Assembly (NCBI GenBank): GCA_025174535.1
Contig: JALBUN010000017.1
Coordinates: 248,001-312,000, forward strand
Direction of reading: 5' to 3'
DNA: 64,000 bases
Source of the DNA: Cantharellus purpuraceus
Taxonomy: Eukaryota; Basidiomycota; Agaricomycetes; Cantharellales; Hydnaceae
Shown here: positions 45,009 to 56,516 of the stretch, one piece after another
How positions within the stretch are numbered: the first letter of the stretch is position 1
Layout of the letters: every line of letters starts with the position of its first letter
Notes under the pieces: generated by a model
The model's database searches: none
The model's input: the letters and a program-made list of their open reading frames with translations, nothing else
Told to the model about the DNA's origin: nothing
Translations under genes and position numbers: made by a program

Positions 45009-47950
45009 GCCTTTGCGAAAGCAATTCGTGGTGGTTGAGAGATGGTATCACTGGTGAAACGCTTACGCCTCGCGTTCTGCGTGTCGAGATGTTGTCGCCC
45101 TTCAAGTGCTCCCACGCTTTGGACATGTGATGTATCCTGAGCGCCACAGAACGGGTCTGGCACCGCGTTCGAGCGTGAATAGAACGCTCCATGTATAATG
45201 CTCTACATCAAAGTTTGTCGACTCCAGATATTTTGAGGCATGACCTGCCGCAAAGACTCGGCCGTCCACGTAACTAGCGCTCAGTTGAACCTCGGACTGT
45301 TCACCCAGGTGAGCACTGTCTAGGATCAATTTCATACCATCTGCATCTGACCGTGGCAAAGAAGAAAAACCGGCGACGTATCTGATTCAGTATAAAGTTA
45401 CTTTCTATCTCAACTGGAATTGATGACTTGGGAAAATAACCATTTCTCTTTGACCTTAGCCATCGAACTGAAAAATAGAGGTAATTTATGCATCATGCCT
45501 CGCAGAGCATGCTGCTTTTATGTAAATGAAATCAAGTCTTGAAAACCAGCTCATGCGAGTGGGATATGAGGTTGAATATTCGTGCGTAATTTCTAATTAG
45601 TATAATCGGTTGTCTGGCTCTGCATTGTGACGTCTGCTACAGGACTCCCCTCTGGAATCTCACTGTATCTGATCAAGAAATGGTGCGTACAAGGAGCAAG
45701 GAGTTGAGACAATACAAAGGGGAAAAAAGAACTGATTAGGCTGTTTAATTACTGAAGCATTTCACCAATACTCTTCACACTCGCAGTTTGCTCTGCATCT
45801 TCGCCAACATGGCGTCCTTTTTCGCCCATTCATGTCCATACTACGATCTCACCTCATTCATTGGTTAACTTAAACATCATCATAGGACTTGTTTTGGATC
45901 GAGTCTCGCACTTTGTCCCTATATTTGTTCTGGACGATGCCAAAGGCAATGCAGCTAGACCCAGCATTCCCGCCCAAGCACCTCCCCCTAGTCCATGCAC
46001 ATCTCCACCATCGGCCCAGTCTCAATACCAATACCTAATTTATGCCCTATCGTGGACAATGAAGCTACATCATCCAGATATGACTACGTTCTGCAGGGTC
46101 AAACATGTCTGCAGAGGGATTTTTCATCGTGACCAGTCTCCATAAATTCGAAGTTGCAGCCTAACATCGACATCGGTCAGTATGAACCTGACCGCACGCG
46201 CGCAGAACCTGATACTACCCAATGACAGGGGTGGTCGAAGCGTCTCGCACATCATTACGCCGCGAAGGAAGGTGAGCGGAGGAAGCGGTGCTGGCAAAGG
46301 GGAGGTGAAATGCTGATGAGGATGGTATGGGGGCCGGTCGTATTACGGAGACTGCTTCTGATGAGGATGGGATGGAGGCGGGACTAAATTGGGGGAACTG
46401 CGAGATAGGAGACGGCTGAAAGAATGGTGACTTATAGCCTGCCTCATAGCAGCCTAGCAGGTACTTGGCATCTCTCATACACATCGATATGGAACGCACT
46501 CTCGGCATACCTTTAGCCCTCCATTACAGGTCACCGACCTTCAACAACCACTCACACTCTAACCATGGGAAAACAGACGACGATAAGGACACCAACTCCC
46601 CGGCGCTTAGTGATCCAGAATGGTTCTCCGCTCTCTCCAAGACAAGCATGATGCTCAGTGGATAAATTTTAATATACTGGGAAGGAATGGGATTGGTAAT
46701 ACGCATGTCAGAGGGGTCCAGAGGGCCCGCGTCTCGCTACTGATTCAGCATGCTGATCCGATTAATTCCGGGGCGGCCACGTTTCACGTGGGATTTGCGT
46801 CGACGGTGAGTTTGGTGTAATAGTTATTCCATGGGTGTGTCACAGTTCTCTGTGAGTTCACAATACATGATGGGTGGCGTTCTACTCGTGAGTCGAATTC
46901 AAGCCATCCAAATAATTGGAACCGAGCTGCGCCCTCAGCTAGCACCAGCTCCTGCCGCATCCATAAATCGCCTTTCAAATATGCCATGCTTCTGCTGATA
47001 TATCACAACACGGAGGCTGAATTTGTCACCGACGCGAACGCCGAAGACCGTTACTAGGAGCCAACGGATCGCATATGAGCTCGGCGACCCTCGAGCGTGA
47101 GCTTATACACCCAGTTCCCTGTTGGCATACACTTATTCCAGACTCACAATTTTCTCTACAGTTTGTGATATCACATAAGCCTCTTAATGAGCATCACAAG
47201 GTGCCTCCAACTGTGTCCGTTATGGGATCCCCAGGAGCCTGAGGCTAAAACCATCATTTCCCGATACCTACTCATCTTTCAGACGCCTTAACGGATCCCT
47301 TCGTGATGTGCCTTTATTGACGAGAGATCAGAGGCTAGTGGACGAGACATCATATAGGTGCACACGTGTATTCTGTTTATAGACACTGAAACTGATGAAA
47401 GATCGGGTGTTCCACCTGTAGCAAGTCGTATGTAGCAGCTTCCACGACAGCTCACTTAGTATGTTCCCCCATATCTGACATACCACGCATACTGAATCAG
47501 ACTTCAAATCCATAAATGCGCACGCTGTTGGCAACATGGTTCAACTTTACAGCAGACAATGAAACAGCTCAATGCTGGCAACATCAGTCGGTAAATTGGG
47601 CACAAATCTGCTGGTTTACCCTGCTATCGGTAAGAAGGTCCTGTTTGCGAGTCTTCAACCTAATAACTGAGATCAGGCGGTGCAGACAGTTCCATTCAAT
47701 GCGATACTTGCGTAAGATGAAGTTGATGTGCCACATCTTTCTGGAACAACATGATATCACTGGCCATGAGGTTGAACTACTCTCAGCCTCATGGCTGTAC
47801 GCCTAGCTCGTTTTTATTGATACCAGAATGTTACATGCACAAATAGCACTCCTGCATTTCAGTATATAGATGAGCCCCTTGTATCGTTCTATCCGTCGCA
47901 TACTGGCATAGTCTAGTCCACTTGATCCCTCCCTTTATTGTTCCATCCAC
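45009..47950. other. Upstream of DUF6535, then upstream of DUF6533 unit C; no gene supported
   Basis: 45009-45500 matches the upstream of the DUF6535 remnant. 46160-46260 matches about 63010-63120. 46745-47340 matches 33335-33960, and 47190-47950 is the DUF6533 upstream block. Several short ORFs on both strands (for example 45861-46145 plus, 46215-46508 minus) have no domain and no conserved partner in the other units. Confidence 0.5.
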
Positions 47951-49641
47951 ATGGCACCTCAGACAGAACAGGCGGCAATTCAAGCAGCGTCAGATAAGTG
48001 CGTCACCGCTCACTATATGCGCTGTGATTTTGAGCTCATCGTATCATATCAATGTGGCTTTTAGTTACACCTTGATAGTTGCCCTCGGTGAGCCGAAGCC
48101 TCGTGTGCGCAACCTAGCTAACGGCTTTCTGCTTAACACAGCTCTCCTTTCCTATGACACAGTTCTGACAATCTCACATGAGATTCAATATATCTGGAAA
48201 AAATCGATTAATTTGGGGACAACCCTGTATTTTCTGGCGCGATACTCCGTGCTACTGCTCTTCTCGCTACAAATAATTGGGGAATTTTTCGATTTCACAT
48301 CACTTCAGGTCTGTTCCTGTTAATCACTTCCGTTCATGCACATAGATGACACATGCCGCAGTAAGTTCAAGGGCAACCTTTGTAACGCAGTAATTCACAT
48401 ACATCAGGGCATGTAATGGGATAACTTTTCTGGATGCTCTCAACTTCCTCCCACTCGTCGGTATTCAAGGTGATATGACTTTTCCTTTCCAGCAATGCAT
48501 CACTGCTGACATTAATTATGCAGGGCTTCTCCTGACGCGGGCATATGCGGTTAGCGATCGGAAGAGGGAGGTATTGGGTGTTCTCGGATTTCTCGGAGTT
48601 TGCGCCATCATATCGCGACTGGTATGTGTACACTGCTTTTATGTTGACATGCGTGACAGACAACCATTATAGGCAATAGCAATCTTAAATAGGTGTGACA
48701 ACACCAGTGCACAAGTCTACACTATCCGCATGTAAGCACAGCATCGTCTCAAATGAACAATGCTCAATGATCTACTAGACGTAAGGCACAGGAAAGTGAT
48801 ATCTATTATGACATGGTTGATTCCCTGCTTTTAGTCGATGACGTCGACGCATTCGCGGTCATATTGTTTGACACAGTAGTGGTTGCTGTAACACTCGCCG
48901 GCACACTCGGAACGTGGAAAGTCTATCAACGATCAGCATGGAACAAGCTGTCGCTGACACATTTACTGGCCCAGCAAAGTAAGCTATGACCTCAGTTACG
49001 GCAGAATTCTCACGGACAGACATGTCAGGTCTGATGAGATTCGGGTACTTCATCTGCTATCACCGCAAACGAATCCTGAATTGATTATCATCAGATTTGT
49101 ATTGACTCTCACTTTTTCTGACACGATCGTGCTATTGGTATGTCAATATATCATTATCTATGCCATCATTAACCGGATGACTAGGCCTTGAGAGTACGTC
49201 AGACATTGGTATTCGCTGTTATGTCGCTCCAACTTTTGCTTCAGCCTACACTTTCATTTGTGCTTGGACCTATTCAAAACAGGTGAGTCGGAATACGGAA
49301 TTTGAAGACTTCTACGAAATATATGCAGCTTGTCAGCAATCACCATCTGCCGGTTCCACCTCGACCTCCAAAGGAGACACGCGCACCCCAACAGCATCAC
49401 CTCCCAAGGCATCCCTACCATATCCCTTGGCAGTTTCCATGCGGCCACGCAAAGTATTCACGACGCTGTGATGGCAGAGTTTGGTGATTCGCCCTTCGAT
49501 GAGCGTGTTGGAACAGAAGCATCGCGGGACGCTGTCGAGTCCACAGAGTTGGATATGCCGGCGGGGACGACCGAAAATGATATTGAACGTGCAGAAATTC
49601 AGTTCCTGCCGCAGGCAGCTCCAATCACTTTAGAGGCGTAG
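47951..49641 (+). pseudogene. DUF6533-domain membrane protein, copy C (decayed)
   Basis: Same exon plan as copy B: MAPQTEQAAIQAASDKC (47951), LLSYDTVLTISHEIQYIW, LLLTRAYAVSDRKREVL, ILFDTVVVAVTLAGTLGTW, SLMRFG, FVLTLTFSDTIVLL, and the last exon to 49641 (ITICRFHLDLQRRHAH). An in-frame TAA near 48389 in exon 3 stands where copy B has AAA, so the copy is probably dead or relies on different splicing. Confidence 0.65.
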
Positions 49642-50118
49642 TGGCGGGCTATTTGTCCGTCATGTTTGGTTGGTGCTGGCTGATAGGACGAATTTACAGG
49701 GAACCATTGTTTCACACTATTATCCTGTCACTGGGAGGGCCTAATGTAGGGGCGTTTGAGAGTTATTGTCTCAAAAATAACTGGATGTTTCAATATGTAT
49801 GCGGTGTAATTGCTTTTGTATTGGACAGACTGGATAGAATTTCATAATATTCTCGACGCATCGATGGGTTATACGTTGGTTTGCGCTCATCGTTTACCAG
49901 CATCTGTACTACCTCCAAATGAGCTTTCTCTGTGGATATTATTCAGCATGTGTCGGCTGAAACATTACAATATTCCTCGTCAGCCAACGTCAAGCATTGA
50001 TCCCAGAAGAAGAAAGTAGATGCTGCAACTGCGAGAAAAAGGTTTGTAAAACATCGAACAAATTGCAGAATTGAGTTGCTAACGCATGGGAGTTGTATGC
50101 GATACCGTTTTCAGCCTG
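49642..50118. other. 3' flank of DUF6533 copy C
   Basis: Homologous to 31170-31420 and to the flank of copy B (shared AGATGCTGCAACTGCGAGAAAA). No gene. It is joined directly to the next pseudogene by a deletion that removed the last uL2m exon. Confidence 0.5.
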
Positions 50119-50902
50119 ATCCACGCTGTAAGAAAAAAAAAAACGCAAATAAGCAACAAATTCGACAGCAGTGCACTACGCACGCGTTCATTGCCATTCC
50201 ACGGACTTTGTGCCGTCGACCGAGACACCGACTTCGTCCCGCCTTCGTCAACACAATGTTGTCGTGAAATACATTCCCCACGCGGCCAATCGTCGCGGGC
50301 ATTCCTAACCGTCGCGCTCTCTCAGCTACCATGCAACAATTGAACGAGAGTTGTGAGCACATACCTTCACTTTGCGGATTTCCCCGCTTTGCAAACGGAC
50401 TTGTGCGTGAGGGCTTCTGTCGTCGTGGGCGACGACAACGCCGTACGAGCCGGCTGAATGGATGAGTGCCATTTTCTTGTCGGGATGGAGCGCTAGAGCG
50501 TGTATAGAGACATTAATTAGTTGCGCTGGCATGGATGTTGAATCAAGTACGGACCGGCGGGAATCAGGCGCAGCGGGAGCACATTGCCCAGTTTAAGCGT
50601 GATGGCTCGCAACTGGCCCATGGCTAGGCTGTCTTTCGAATGACCTAGAAACCGCGTCTGAAATAAACAATTCAGGGAATCAGAGAAACGGCAAGGTGAG
50701 AACAGTGCTTACGCCGCCATCCGCTCCGGCCGCAAGAGCATCCGAGGCCTGCCCCCTCTTCCCCTTCGTATCCACATACCCAGGAACCAGCCCATCAAGA
50801 ACCCCACTCTAAAAACTCTGCACTGTCTGTCCCGCCTGAAACCCCTCCGGCGCAAGAATATAACTCCACGGCTGCCGCCTCACGCCCACGTCGGGGCTCC
50901 TC
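50119..50902 (-). pseudogene. RML2: Mitochondrial ribosomal protein uL2m, copy 3 (both ends lost)
   Basis: Keeps the exon 1 end (RRQPWSYILAPEG, GQTVQSF then TAG), exon 2, exon 3 ([28 protein letters not shown]) and exon 4. The VDHPHGGG exon is deleted at about 50119 and the 5' part of exon 1 is cut at 50902 by LTR-E. It lacks the GCCG insert of copies 1 and 2 and keeps the frame into YILAPEG, so it records an older, better state of that part of exon 1. Confidence 0.75.
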
Positions 50903-51300
50903 TGTTGAAAATTTCACCTTGCTGGGGGGGTGTGGAGAGTAGATTTTGAACAGTGACAGAGGGAGTGATGGGATCTGGGTGTATGTATAGTAGAATTGAA
51001 GATATATCTTGGGAGTATCTTTGTACAAAGTTTGATGAGATTCAATGTGGTCCTTGTCTAGATATTGACAGTTTGAGCAGGGATCAGGAGCAGATAACTT
51101 GAATGTGAGTAAATGCTTAATAGAAAATCAACCAGTGGAGCTTAGGCTTCAAAAACTGGGATTTGAATAGATGCTGCAATCTCTAAAAGATTATGCAAAT
51201 GTTTGACAAAATTTGAGTTTGTTCTGGAGTTATTCCAGAAACGAATAATTCAGACACAGACAACAAAAACAAGTGAGAGGAAATTCTCTGGTCCAAACAA
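50903..51300. repeat. LTR-E fragment
   Basis: Begins TGTTGAAAATTTC right inside uL2m copy 3 and follows solo LTR-E (27166-27560) with many differences (shared TGGGAGTAT, CTAGATATTGACA, TTTGAGCAGGG, CCAGA(A/T)ACGAAT). The second half of the LTR is missing. Confidence 0.65.
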
Positions 51301-51308
51301 GCGTCATA

Positions 51309-51443
51309 CAGTAACCAAAGTACAAACATTAAATCGTTTCTGGAGTTGTGCTGCAGTAGGATTTGATATTCTTCTCAGCTGTTCATTCATGGAATTGTGG
51401 TGATTTAGAGTTTGCCCTAACACCATAATTTTGTGGGTTCCAA
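51309..51443 (-). repeat. LTR-C end fragment
   Basis: About 135 bp matching 13816-13950 in reverse (shared GTTTGCCCTAACACC, GTACAAACATTAAAT). Cut at TTCCAA before the expected terminal AACA. Confidence 0.7.
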
Positions 51444-51469
51444 TATCCCCTGAGAGACCCATTGCTCAT

Positions 51470-52070
51470 ACATGCTGATAACTATTCAGCATGTTTTGCA
51501 ACTGTCAATTCAGGTTGACAGTGACGTTGAGCTCCTGTTGAGGCCACTGCTCTCTATAGAGTTGGCTGAGTTCTTGTTCCACATGTTCAGCCTTCCATTT
51601 GAGGGCTAATCTATATTTATGAGAAGCCTCAGCTTCTCGCTATTTCCATAGCATGATCAAGAGATCAAGCTCTCTTAATCTAGATTAGAGAATTTCCTCC
51701 TCAATCTGTATCAGTAATTCTTACCTTACATGGATTACTAGATTTCTAATTCCCTCCAATAGGGGAATCTTGTTTCTTCTATCCAACTGATCACTGGGTT
51801 GGATCCTCTTACTCTGGGGAGACCTAGACTCTCCAGATTCAGATTCTTGTTGAGAATCTGATTGTCGGCGACATGACCTACATCACTCAGAGTTTTCTTG
51901 GAGTGATTTTACCATTGTTCCCAGCTCTGTGATTTGCTGTCTCATAGTGGTGGCAGCACATTCTGCTATGGCAGCCATTTTGGCTGCCTGAGTACTAGCA
52001 TCCCTAATGCTCTTCATCTCATGCTGATTGCACATGAGTTGCTCACAGAACTCAACCAAGTGTATTGGTT
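51470..52070 (-). pseudogene. Decayed coiled-coil ORF, possibly gag-like
   Basis: Minus-strand reading gives ASTQAAKMAAIAECAATTMR, QQITELGTMVKSLQENSE, a Ser/Glu/Arg-rich stretch and IPLLEGIRNLVIHVR. After several stops it gives ALKWKAEHVEQELSQLYREQ. Heptad-like and charged, as in the N-terminal part of some gag or accessory proteins of gypsy elements, but no diagnostic domain. I do not recognise it. Confidence 0.35.
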
Positions 52071-52077
52071 GGGTGAT

Positions 52078-52287
52078 GTGTTGTACAGTGTGGTAGTTAA
52101 CTAAGTTCTATCTACTATAAGTGGACCCACACGTGTACTGGGTCCACTGGCTTACATAATAACTATACATATGCACCCTATGGGCACATATATCTACCAA
52201 GAGGACAGCATTCCTTAAGGGAATGCTGCATATATTAATTATACTTATATATTATAGTAAGTAAGTACCTTGGGTACTTACAATATC
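52078..52287. repeat. LTR-like fragment with two hairpins
   Basis: Contains GCATTCC/GGAATGC arms (52210-52228) and AAGTACC/GGGTACTT arms (about 52264-52281), and ends ACTTACA. The same two hairpins in the same order are at 62540-62612, where the outer sequence also matches. Probably an LTR end of an unplaced element. Confidence 0.45.
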
Positions 52288-52960
52288 AATCTAAACTTGA
52301 TATGTCTGAGGCATATGAGCAGATATGTGTCAGACCAGTGGATATACCCAAGATGGCCTTTGCAACTGTGTTGGGGACATTCATCAGCCAAGTCATGCAG
52401 CAAGGGGACTGTAATGCCCTCAATATTCCAGCAGCTTATGACCACTATCTTCCAACAATATATCAGAAGATTCATCCATGTATATCTGGATGACATATTC
52501 ATGTACTCTCATACTATATGAGAGCATGAACACCACCTAGAGATGGTGTTCTCTGAGCTCAGGAAGGCACACATGTTCCTGAGCAAAGATACAGTAAGAT
52601 TGATCTATACTCAAAGAGTATGGATTGTCTTGGTCACCTAATAGATGACCAAGGTGTGCATGCAGACACTGACAAGATGCAGTGAATATGAGAGTGGAGG
52701 CAACCTAAGTCATACCATGAAGTCCAACGATTCCTTGGACTAGTGCAGTATCTGGCACACTATATGCCAGATATAACTGCATACACAACCCTATTATTGG
52801 GTTGTACCTGCAACAATCATCCATTCCTATGGATGCTGCTGCTGGATATTAAGGGCTGGAATTCTTGGGGTTCAAAAGGAATAACTGGAGTTCAGCTACT
52901 AGTGAAGAAGAGGAAGGGGCTTTACTGTTCCAGTTCAACTGGAGACAGAATGAGACAATA
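52270..52960 (+). pseudogene. Ty3/gypsy RT and RNase H fragment, strongly decayed
   Basis: DMSEAYEQICVRPVDIPKMAF, SQVMQQGDCNA, VYLDDIFMYSHTI and then, across several stops, KDTVRLIYTQRVW and TITIESDRVDLAST correspond to RT and the start of RNase H. At least four stops or frameshifts. It joins an LTR-H-like sequence near 52965. Confidence 0.7.
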
Positions 52961-53239
52961 ACTATTGAGTCAGATCGAGTGGACTTAGCTTCAACTTGTG
53001 TGTTGCGACCCCTCAGATTATCGGTCCAATATTTTGGAGGTCAGAGTATGGAGTTGGATCAAGGATCCAGAGTTTGGCTTGTCAAGAAGGTACTTGTCAA
53101 GAAGCTAGTAACCAAGAAGTTGATGGGCAAATCTTAGTCAATATATGAACTACTGTGGTAGACAGAGAGTAGCCCATATAAGTATGTGGAGAATTGAATG
53201 ATGAAACTAAAAACAATAAGACAATAGGATGGATATGGA
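52961..53239. repeat. LTR-H, left part (diverged relative of Gypsy-A LTR)
   Basis: GACTTAGCTTCAACTTGTGT and following bases align with GACTTGGCTTCAGCTTATGT of the Gypsy-A LTR, and continue to 53239, where solo LTR-A is inserted. The LTR resumes at 53772 and, after Gypsy-A2, at 61855. It is older than both insertions. Confidence 0.5.
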
Positions 53240-53766
53240 TGTTATGACTATATTCATTAATGACCAGATCCCCGTCCGATCCCCTCAGATCCCCACGCAT
53301 ATGAAATCTATACTCCATTTGGAAACCGCTACGTCTCCATTTACCTGTCTGATTGTCACCGCCAATTCCGCCCATCCGTCTCCAGTTCCGATTGATGCAT
53401 CAGCATCACCATAGGAACCCAGACATCTGTCCCCGTCGGACTCAGACATACTCACGTAAGGCCGTCGGCCTCGGAGACCCATCACCGGAGTAATTATTAT
53501 TAGATTTCAAATATGTATTTAAGTTGCCCGACTGGGGACTTCATTCCCCAGTTTGAATATTGAATCACGCCTAGCTCCTAAGTCCGATCCTAACTCTCTA
53601 AGTCGTACTCCATCTCCGAAATCTCGGACACCGGTGTTAGTGAGGGTGCAGCACATAAACTGAAGCCAAGTCCATTCCAACCCCCACGACGTACTCCGAC
53701 TCCAACCCAACCTCCGACCCAACCTCCGATCCAATCTCTGACCCCAATCGGACCCAGTGCGTAACA
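53240..53766 (+). repeat. Solo LTR of Gypsy-A (527 bp, TSD ATGGA)
   Basis: TGTTATGACTATATTC to TGCGTAACA, flanked by ATGGA at 53235-53239 and 53767-53771. Full length, opposite in orientation to Gypsy-A2 next to it. The internal region has been lost by LTR-LTR recombination. Confidence 0.95.
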
Positions 53767-53771
53767 ATGGA

Positions 53772-53948
53772 GTACAATATAGAAAGGAGTTTGGAGTTTG
53801 GACCCAAGTCCAAACTAAACTAAGCAATATAAAAGAAGAAGATTTGTTGTAACCCATAAGAAGAAACTACTTATAAGGAGAACAATAATGGAGTTCAGGG
53901 TTGATGGAGGTGGAGTTGACGGATGTGGAGATGATGGAGAATGGAGAT
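53772..53948. repeat. LTR-H, middle part
   Basis: 177 bp between solo LTR-A and Gypsy-A2, ending in the A2 target duplication GAGAT (53944-53948). It has an ATATAAAAG box near 53830 and a GGAGATGATGGAGAATGGAG purine tract. It continues at 61855. Confidence 0.45.
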
Positions 53949-54523
53949 TGTTACGCACTGGGTCCGATTGGGGTTGGAGATTGGATCGGAGGTTGGGTTG
54001 GAGGTTGGGTTGGAGGTTGGGTTGGAGGTTGGGTTGGAGGTTGGGTTGGAGGTTGGGTTGGAGTCGGAGTACGTCGTGGGGGTTGGAACGGACTTGGCTT
54101 CAGCTTATGTGCTGTGCCCTCACTAATACCGGTGTCCAAGATTTTGGAGACGGAGTACGACTTAGAGAGTTAGGATCGGACTTAGGAGCTAGGCGTGATT
54201 CAATATTCAAACTGGGGAATGAAGTCCCCAGTCGGGCAACTTAAATACATATTTGAAATCTAATAATAATTACTCCAGTGATGGGTCTCCAAGGCCGACG
54301 GCCTTACATGAGTATGTCCGAGTCTGACGGGGATGGATGTCTGGGTTCCTATGGTGATGCTGATGCATCAATCGGAACCAGAGATGGATGGGCGGAATCG
54401 GCGGTGACAATCAGACAGGTAAATGGAGACGTAGTGGTTTCCAAATGGAGTATAGATTTCATATGTGTGGGGATCTGAGGGGATCGGATGGGGATCTGGT
54501 CATTAATGAATATAGTCATAACA
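53949..54523 (-). repeat. 3' LTR of Gypsy-A2
   Basis: 575 bp. It is 62 bp longer than its partner LTR: 48 bp from extra 12-bp repeat units and 14 bp from a deletion in the partner (around GTGATGGGTCTCC). Confidence 0.95.
53991..54062. repeat. 12-bp minisatellite in LTR-A, 6 units
   Basis: GGTTGGGTTGGA repeated six times. The partner LTR and the other LTR-A copies have about two units, so the array grew after insertion. G-rich runs on one strand. Confidence 0.9.
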
Positions 54524-54625
54524 GTATCTCTCCATTTAAGGCCGAGCCCCTGAGGCCTCATGTCCGTGGATTGAATAGGTGAGATGATTGGGCACGGTTG
54601 GAGTTATACTGGGGGTCTGGAGACA

Positions 54626-54632
54626 TATAAAA
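54626..54632 (+). promoter_or_regulatory. TATA box for the antisense ORF of Gypsy-A2
   Basis: TATAAAA, 39 bases before the ATG at 54665, opposite in strand to gag-pol. Conserved in A1 at 3914. Confidence 0.5.
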
Positions 54633-54664
54633 GGAGGGGCATGATTGAGGTCTTATCCTCAACG

Positions 54665-56367
54665 ATGTCAAACCCTTTGGCAAGCATGAGCGTGGCCAAG
54701 CTGGAGCAGTTGCTCTTGGCCCGACGGAAGGAAGAGGAGGAGGAGCGGAAACGGAAAGAGGAGGAGGAAGCGGAATGGAGACGGAAGGAGGAGGAGGAGG
54801 CGGAATGGAGACGGAAGGAGGAGGAGGAGGTGGAACGGAGATGGAAGGAGGAGGAGGAGGCAGAACGAAGATGGAAGGAGGAGGAGGCAGAACGGAGACG
54901 GAAGGAGGAGGAGGAGCAGCGACGGAAAGAGGCGGTGAAAACAGAACGGAGAAGGAAAGAGGAGGAAGCGAAGGCCGAGAGGGCCCACATGGTGAAGGAA
55001 CTTGCGGCAGCGATGGAGGCTGCGAGACTGAAAGAAGTGGAGGAGCAGGCGCATGAGTTAGAGGCGGCCATGGAGGTAGAGGAGGAGGTGACTGGGGCAG
55101 GGGAAACCAGCCACCCAGGAAGTCCGAGTGTACCAATATGGCCAGGGACCCCGGAAGTCACCATCATCTCCGTTACACAGACGGAGGCAACTCATTTGAG
55201 GATTGTCACTGTGGAGGACTCGCCGTTACGTCCGCGGGCACGGCCCTTATTTGAGTTAGGGGCAGCTGAGGAAGATGATGCGGCAGAGACAGAGAGGGCA
55301 GAGGTGGAGGTGGATCCCGATGCCAATGTGGAGCTCGATGCAACTGCGGAGCCCGAGGTGGGCGTGGATGTTGGGGCGGATGCGGAGCCGGATCCTACTT
55401 CAAATTCTTACGAGGAGATGGCTTGGGTAGCTGCGGTCGAGGCTCGCAAAAGAGCGGAGCTCTATGCCGCTACCACTAAGAAGAACCTCGACGTCGCGGT
55501 CTTTTCCCTGCAGGCGTACCCGAGTGCTGATATGGAGAAGCGAGAGGCGGACCAGAGGGTCATATGGTGCAAGGTGGAGAGTCGCATGTTGGCGACCTGT
55601 AAGAAGGAGCTGCATGTCGCGAGGTCGGCGATCCAGCTTCGGAAGCGCGAGATGGAGAAGGCGGCGGCAGAACAGCAGGACAAGGAGGAGGAGAGGGAAC
55701 GCTTGGAGGCCGCAGTGAGAAGGGGCGGGCCACCCAAGGCTCTGGCTCCAACGGAGCCATTTGGCGGACCCAGCGTAACTTGCGACTTATGTTGTGATGC
55801 AGGTGTGGAGTGCGTGTGGCCTACCGGCCCAACTCACCGACTTCGGTCCTGCAATCGTTGTCGGGGTCAGAAAGGAGGGTGTAGGATCGATGGGAAGTTC
55901 GATCCCCGGAGTCAGAGCGTCAAGCCCCAATTAGTGGTACAAGGAGGGGCAGAGAAGGAATCAGAGGGTCGTCCGACCAAAAAGAGGCGGACGGAGATGG
56001 GTGCTGTGGCAGCCGGGGGTAGTGGCATTAGATCGGAAGGGGTGATGACCGGTGCAGGTACGGGGTGCGTTTCGGTGCCCAATAGCACCATGGGTCGGCT
56101 TATCCGGCTGGTTAACCTACAGTCGGAGCACCTTCAGTGGACGGAGGGGTTGTTGGTAGACTTGGTGAGGACGATGAAATGGAAGGAGGTTCTGGAGGGT
56201 CATCGGACAGCCGAGTTACGTCGGTTGTGGAATTCATGGCCCCGTTGGACGAGGATTCGGACATGGGAGATGAGAAGGATTGGGTGTTGGATGTAGAGAG
56301 TGATGAGGAGTTGGAGACGGAGCCTGAGGTAGATAAGGGAAAGGGGAAAAGGAAACGCGATGTATAA
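54665..56367 (+). CDS. Antisense accessory ORF of Gypsy-A2: coiled coils and a six-cysteine cluster
   Basis: About 567 aa, antisense to the retrotransposon genes, starting MSNPLASMSVAKLEQLLLAR. Residues about 17-130: Glu/Lys/Arg-rich coiled coil of repeating KEEEE blocks. About 200-245: acidic. About 260-355: second coiled coil. Residues 373-406 (55781-55882): C-x2-C-x6-C-x12-C-x2-C-x6-C, the Zn2Cys6 spacing, but with the basic CNRCRGQKGGC half second instead of first. Near 450: basic KESEGRPTKKRRTE. C-terminus: acidic stretch and GKGKRKRDV. A one-base deletion near 56230 shifts the last 45 codons; A1 has the intact end. The cysteines suggest metal and perhaps nucleic-acid binding; the role is unknown. 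Confidence 0.7.
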
Positions 56368-56516
56368 AATAAAAATGAAAATGATTATAATTTTCGGAAC
56401 GGAGAAAGAATGAGGCGGAGTGATTCCTTCGGAACTTTTTGAGCAGGCTGGTAATTTCCCTTGACTTGTAATAAAATGGTGATGCGAAATAATAGAATTA
56501 GCATTAGTAATCGAAC

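Noticed and set aside
55781..55882. Canonical Zn2Cys6 transcription-factor domain
   Set aside because: The spacing fits, but the basic half is second and the usual Pro-containing loop and linker order are not present, so I call it only Zn2Cys6-like.
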